64,000 nucleotides of DNA, taken from NCBI GenBank assembly GCA_907163375.1, contig CAJQUW010004469.1, positions 434,001-498,000 of the forward strand, read 5' to 3'. This document shows, piece after piece, positions 59,175 through 64,000 of the stretch. The notes under the pieces are model-generated. The model was not told where the DNA came from, did not search any database, and worked only from the letters and a program-made list of their open reading frames with translations. The DNA comes from Prostheceraeus crozeri. Lineage: Eukaryota > Platyhelminthes > Polycladida > Euryleptidae. A program made the translations under genes and the position numbers. Every line of letters starts with the position of its first letter. Within the stretch, counting starts at the first letter, position 1.

Positions 59175-59795
59175 CCGACACTCTATGATAATAGTGGACA
59201 AGAACATACATGAACATTGAAGCAACGGGTCGTGGGCATGCGTTGTCATAAACGGTACGTTAACGATATAGGTCGGCAGCTAGAAATGATTTCTGCAGGG
59301 AACGAGGCCGGAAATGAGACTTTCAGAGAATGATGCACATCCTCTGCCTATTACGAATCTGCACGTCTGCCGAGCTCTAGTTATTTATTCTTCTTGTTAG
59401 ACAGGATCAAAGAAAAACACATTGTCATCCAATGGGACGTAGATTGTAGGTTTTGGTAAAATGAGAATTTCTATGTTTCGCTTATCACCTGATAAGTACG
59501 AAGTTTAGAGCCATACTATTCGGCATGATGTCTTCAGGTCATATCCTATCATGTGCATGTGGTATTAGCATGCTTCCGATCGTTGATACGAGAATGTTGC
59601 TCAATGTGGATAAAGTGGGACAACATGTTGGTGTTTGGCGAAATTAGGATTCTCGTTAAATCTGAATGTGTTTGGCTTCATAGACAGGATAGGAAATGAC
59701 CTGAAGACGTTTTCATGGCAACGCATGTCCACGACGCAATATTCTCTTTAATGTGCATGTTCGCTCTAGTCCTTCAATAGTATTAAGTGTTGGAT
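59175..59795. mobile_element. Family F inverted-repeat element carrying a nested family A copy
   Basis: The left arm (gacactctatgataatagtgg...aacattgaag...tcgtgggcatgcgttgtcat) and the right arm (atggcaacgcatgtccacgac...ttaatgtgcatgttcgctct...) are inverted relatives about 80-90 bp long. Between them lies a family A copy (59267-59720). Single arms of family F are also seen at 9888-9970 and 61370-61460. Confidence 0.6.
59267..59720. mobile_element. Family A copy nested in family F
   Basis: The copy starts with ggtcggcagctag and keeps gcagggaacgaggccg, gagactttcagagaatgatg and the inner block aatgtggataaagt of the element at 17834-18556. The middle is in the opposite orientation relative to that copy. 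The second arm is reduced to aggaaatgacctgaagac. It is well diverged, hence old. Confidence 0.75.
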
Positions 59796-59867
59796 TTCTA
59801 TTGATTTGACATAAAGTCAGTCCGAATGGACGGTAACACTCTTCCAGACCGCAACTCTCCTGACGAG

Positions 59868-59938
59868 GATTCAATCACAAGTCAGCTGGAAAGCTGAATC
59901 AGTGCTCCATCTACATGGCCTGAGCGGCGGTGCAAAAT
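59868..59938 (-). repeat. tRNA-like head of a SINE or tRNA pseudogene
   Basis: On the - strand, CAGGCCATGTAGATGGAGCA (A-box region) is followed by GTGATTGAATCCTCG (B box) at tRNA-like spacing. The 7-bp acceptor stem is not evident. Confidence 0.4.
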
Positions 59939-61369
59939 GAAGGGTCAATGGATCTTCATGTTTTTTCTTATAATCATGTATCATTCAGAATATAAAAATA
60001 CAGAAAATAAAATCGCTTATGGCATATAAGGGTTGCAATTTCCCTGCATGGAACACTCGATTACGATACTGATACTCGCTAACACGATACTGACGTGCAT
60101 GTGGCTTGTCAAAGTTGATCATACTGAAAAAATATATCGCATTTGTCCCTGAATTAATGAAACAACTTTTTGAGAAACAGAAGTGAGAGAGAACAAGTGA
60201 TGAATAAAGTGTAATTGAAATATATCGTGAGGAACTTTTATCAACTTAATCCGACCATCATAATTAATTCAATAGTGTTTGTCTTGGATGAAGCTGATTG
60301 AGTTTCACATAGGTTTCTCATGAATATGAATGAACTCTGGTTTCCATATTTTCCTCGTAAACATCGATAAAAATGACACGAACATTTTGCATCTTTTTTT
60401 CAGATATGAAACATATTTATCTGATGCTTGAGAGATAAGATAAATAAATAGGAGTATAAATGAGATTGCTTGATATATGAAATTAGTTTGCTAGAACTTA
60501 AAGTATCAAATTTGATTCAATTACTTAAGTGATAAGCAATTTTGATGTGGAACATGTCTGGAATATAAATCTCACTTTCCGCCTTTTTTATAGTGCAGCA
60601 CTAGAAAGAAGATACATTTCATTTCAAATGACAGCCTAATAGCTCAATAGCTCAATCGTAGGCCAAGGACTGCTACAATTTCTATTTATAAATGTTGTTC
60701 CTATAGCCCATACAGAACTTAAAAATATATCAAGCTTGAGATATCCGCGAGTTCAAATTATGATCCATAGGAATCACCCTCAATACCATTTTCTTTAGGA
60801 ATATTAACACGAAGGGTGAAATGCTCGTATCTCAATGATATTGCATAGCAAGGCCGACTAATTTGGAATTGCAGATATATACACGACTTTCATACAGAAA
60901 AATGACAGTTGAAATATTGGCTGATAAACCTGCTTACTCAGCTAAGGAACTACTTTCTTATGGAGTTCCTACACCTCAACTTGAGTAAGACCGGACGGTG
61001 TGGAGGAGGCGCATTCATGCGAACAAGAATCGATGTAGCCCAAATATCACGCCATCAAACATGGGGCCGACAACAAGCGAGGAGTAAATCACTAACAATG
61101 GAAGCGAACTGTCTATTGAAAGTCACTTTTTAGGCTGCTCGTCATGCACCGATTCAGGTCAATGATACATGTAGCTCTGAAGACAATGTAATTAGTGAAA
61201 CATGGAAAAACTGTAGATTCTTGCCGGTAGGCGGCGATTGTAGGTCATTTTTTATTAAAATAATTTTATGGCGGAACAGAAATGATAATAATCCTGAATC
61301 TTCAATAAGCACACTCAGAAGGTGCCGGAACCTATTCATGGTGATCTACTGGAAGCCCAATCGATTAGC

Positions 61370-61460
61370 TATCGATGTCATCACAATCCGTGTCTACCAC
61401 GTTAAGTGGAGTTCAATGTGCATGTCGGCTCTAGGCCTTTGATGCCATAGAGTTTTTCAT
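61370..61460 (-). repeat. Family F arm, solo
   Basis: On the - strand, aactctatggcatcaaagg then cctagagccgacatgcacattgaa matches the family F arms at 59175 and 9888. The partner arm is not seen. Confidence 0.5.
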
Positions 61461-62999
61461 TTCCATTAGTATGTCTGAAATATGTCTACCAGAGAACGTG
61501 AAATGAATGTAATCGCATTGAATGTTGAAGATTCTAAATGGATTCATAATTTTTAATGGATCAATAATTTTAAGATAGGTGATAAATGTACATACATGCA
61601 CAGTAGAAGTGAAAGCGTTTAATTTTCATCGCTTTCACCGCCACTGCCTTTGCTTTCAGTGACAGTTTAGAAATAAATGACAGAATAAAAGACAAGTCCT
61701 GCATCAATAATACACGCATTGCACGTAAGCGCATGAATTACAAATTTAGCTGAGTTTACGTCTTTAACGTATGTAAACCGACAAAATTACAAACCGATGC
61801 TGCAATCTGTTGGGCTTTAGAATCATAGTTGTTCGCTGTAAAATATGTTCATTCACAATTAATAGGTGACGCGGCATTCTAATCTAACCTGAGTTTAAAT
61901 AAACTCATACCTCACTTTAGTTCATTGCGATTTACTTGCCGAATTGTCAATCCGATTGTGGCTCTGTATATTCGTCCAACATATGAATGAATTTATATAG
62001 TTAAATCCAGGCCTGCATAATTGAGTCATCACATAACAAATAAAATAATAGACATGACAATAATGCAGAGTTGCTAGCACCATTGTTTCTATTGGATATG
62101 CCTTCAACATTCTTAGGATGAATTCTATTTACCGCGTATAAAATTTGGTTAAGGCATTTTATTGTTTTAGAACCCGCAGCATTCAAAATCCACATTTGGA
62201 GTAGCCTATGTCTTTTCTCACCACTTCCTTCAAGGATTTTGACTAGGTCATCTACAGAGTTGATCATAAAAACGGAACACCTAAATTATGTCAAGCTCAT
62301 ATATATAAGCAATATTAGCTCATTTAATGCATGCACTTTTTTCATATGTGTCGGATGTCTACGGAGATGAAAGTTTCATTTATCTTATACAGAGATAATA
62401 TTTGACAAAGAAGGTTTATTCGATGTTTGCATATTAATCCGCTCTATCGCATATTGCAATCTTTCTCAGTTGAAATTCAGCAACATTTCCATATTTGCCT
62501 TTCTTAAGATCTCATGATATGTTACTTACGTGTAAATTAATCCATCTATTCTTTTTTGGAGATTCGTTACATCCATCGCCTCATTCCTTTTGTTGCAAAA
62601 TATCATTTTGAAATCGACACAGAGAGTTGCTCAATGGTCAACGATAAGCCAAGCGAATTCAAAGAGAAAAGATAAAGGCGATCAAATGAGCTTTTACCTG
62701 TAGCTTCAACTCATAATTGAGAGGAAATAATAGGATTAAGATTGATTATCTGGTTTCGAATCTATAAAGTCGACCACCAGGACATACAAAACTGTGTTCC
62801 TATTCGTCTGACGACATTTAATTACTCACATCCATCAAAGTGAATCAATGAAGACAAGGTAGAATTGATAGAATCTGACTTTTTCCTGACATTAAATTAC
62901 AATGAATTTAAAGTCAACTACAATTACTAGTCTGCAACACTAAATTAAAGTGAACTTGCCTATTATCTATTGATTTATTGCAGTTTCTAGGCTGCTAAC

Positions 63000-63056
63000 A
63001 AATGGAGCGAAAATCAGAATGCGTTTAAGAGACCTGTGTTCGAACCTTGTCGTGTA
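63000..63056 (+). repeat. tRNA-like B box, possible SINE remnant
   Basis: The segment cctgtgttcgaaccttg resembles a Pol III B box, and a degraded A-box region (gctaacaaatggagcg) lies about 40 bp before it. Weak. Confidence 0.25.
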
Positions 63057-64000
63057 TGTTATGAAGGAATCAGTGAGGAAGACAGTTTACATCCGTATAT
63101 CAAAAATTTATAACTGAAGGAATCTGAAGACAAACTTAGATTCTGCTAAAGCGTTCCTAAATTTGACACTTAACCTGAACAGGAATAATTTGATATTTGC
63201 TTGGTCTATTGAATTATTCCATAATTTCTCAATCTTGCTGATTACATCATCAGTTATCCGAGGGATAATTGTTTTATTCTGTTATCTCGTGGGTCAGACA
63301 GAGGCCGACATGCTGTGTCATTCCGTCCTTTTGCATAATAAATCGGCTGTATTCGTGTTAATGAACTACCGGTAAGGTTTAATATTAGTATAACGTTGCT
63401 AAATTAAACTTAAATAAGGATGGATATATTTGAATATTGAATTCTAATATACTATTGAAAGGCATGTTCCCCTGATTGGGTAATAACTGATAATACACCA
63501 TTTCCATGAACCAATGTGCCACAATCCGCCGCGTAAAATGATTTTTACTCAATAGGAGTGTCAATAATTAGCATGGCAATTAATAATTGAGAACTACTCA
63601 CAAGTGACAATACATAGCCACATTGAGTAGTTTAGCGGTCAAATATTATGTATGCTTTTTCCTCGAGTGCGGATTACTTTGAGGCATTTTGATGCACTCT
63701 GCTGAAACTAAATTCCCTGATTTGTTTTTGCCATTCAATAGAGACATCTACGACTATCGATAAGTCCTCACGTCACATTTAACGGAAATTGTTTCATGTT
63801 CTCTGGAGCTGCTGAAACAATAATAAAGTATATAAAAAACGTTATTTACGATAGAAATGTAATAATTGAGTGACTGCTGTTTTCGCATTCATAAAAGAAA
63901 ACGATATTTCTGTATCGCAAGATCATCAAAAGCTTCAAATCATCATTCGTTGTAGATCGGTCAGTACATTTCAAATTCGTTATTTCTTAAAAGAAGGTTG

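Larger units (their letters stand above)
60000..64000. other. AT-rich DNA, few recognised features
   Basis: Apart from the solo family F arm at 61370-61460 and a weak B box near 63040, nothing is supported. Confidence 0.45.

Overview
The window looks like AT-rich nuclear DNA of an invertebrate animal. It has long non-coding stretches, GT-AG introns, tRNA-derived SINEs, LINE pieces, Tc1/hAT-type DNA transposons and many short inverted-repeat elements, and no bacterial gene layout. I cannot name the species. Frequent TACATGTA-type words and the mix of elements would suit a marine invertebrate, but that is only an impression.

One host gene can be supported, on the + strand. Exon 33791-33848 carries a start codon and a short hydrophobic signal peptide (MYWFIRLVIQTTVF). 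Exon 52315-52530 carries the front half of an immunoglobulin domain with the HWIKDDFGIGGDRE signature of the Kirrel/Neph (Drosophila Kirre/Roughest) adhesion proteins. Both exon edges are phase 1 and the reading frame runs through the join, so an intron of about 18.5 kb lies between them. The rest of the gene should lie beyond the right edge, because I found no later exon. The first 33.8 kb is either intergenic or part of a 5' UTR intron.

Mobile DNA makes up nearly everything else I can recognise. (1) A Ty3/Gypsy LTR retrotransposon on the - strand (19123-24382) has two identical 170-bp LTRs, a 5-bp target duplication ACTTC and a polypurine tract; it is young and nearly whole. (2) There are two LINE reverse-transcriptase pieces of the CR1/L2/Jockey group (45817-47220 on -, 57553-58312 on +). 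(3) A Tc1-type transposase relic (about 33943-34905, -) contains a credible 61-bp spliceosomal intron. (4) Non-autonomous DNA elements include family A (723 bp, 275-bp inverted repeats; three copies, one split by a hAT insertion and one nested in family F), a 599-bp element with an exact 8-bp target duplication (42512-43110), two hAT-like elements, a 216-bp element and a GC-rich 113-bp element. (5) There are three long hairpin or foldback structures (3844-4224, 41708-41944, about 44709-45115). (6) Two tRNA-derived SINE families have several copies each, and there are scattered single tRNA-like box pairs.

Layout. 1-17 kb: mostly unique AT-rich DNA with one foldback, a nested element and a few repeats. 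17.8-24.4 kb: family A and the Gypsy element. 25-33 kb: small elements, SINEs and a hAT element. 33.8-52.5 kb: the first intron of the Kirrel-like gene, crowded with insertions. 52.5-64 kb: probably the second intron, with a minisatellite, LINE and nested elements.
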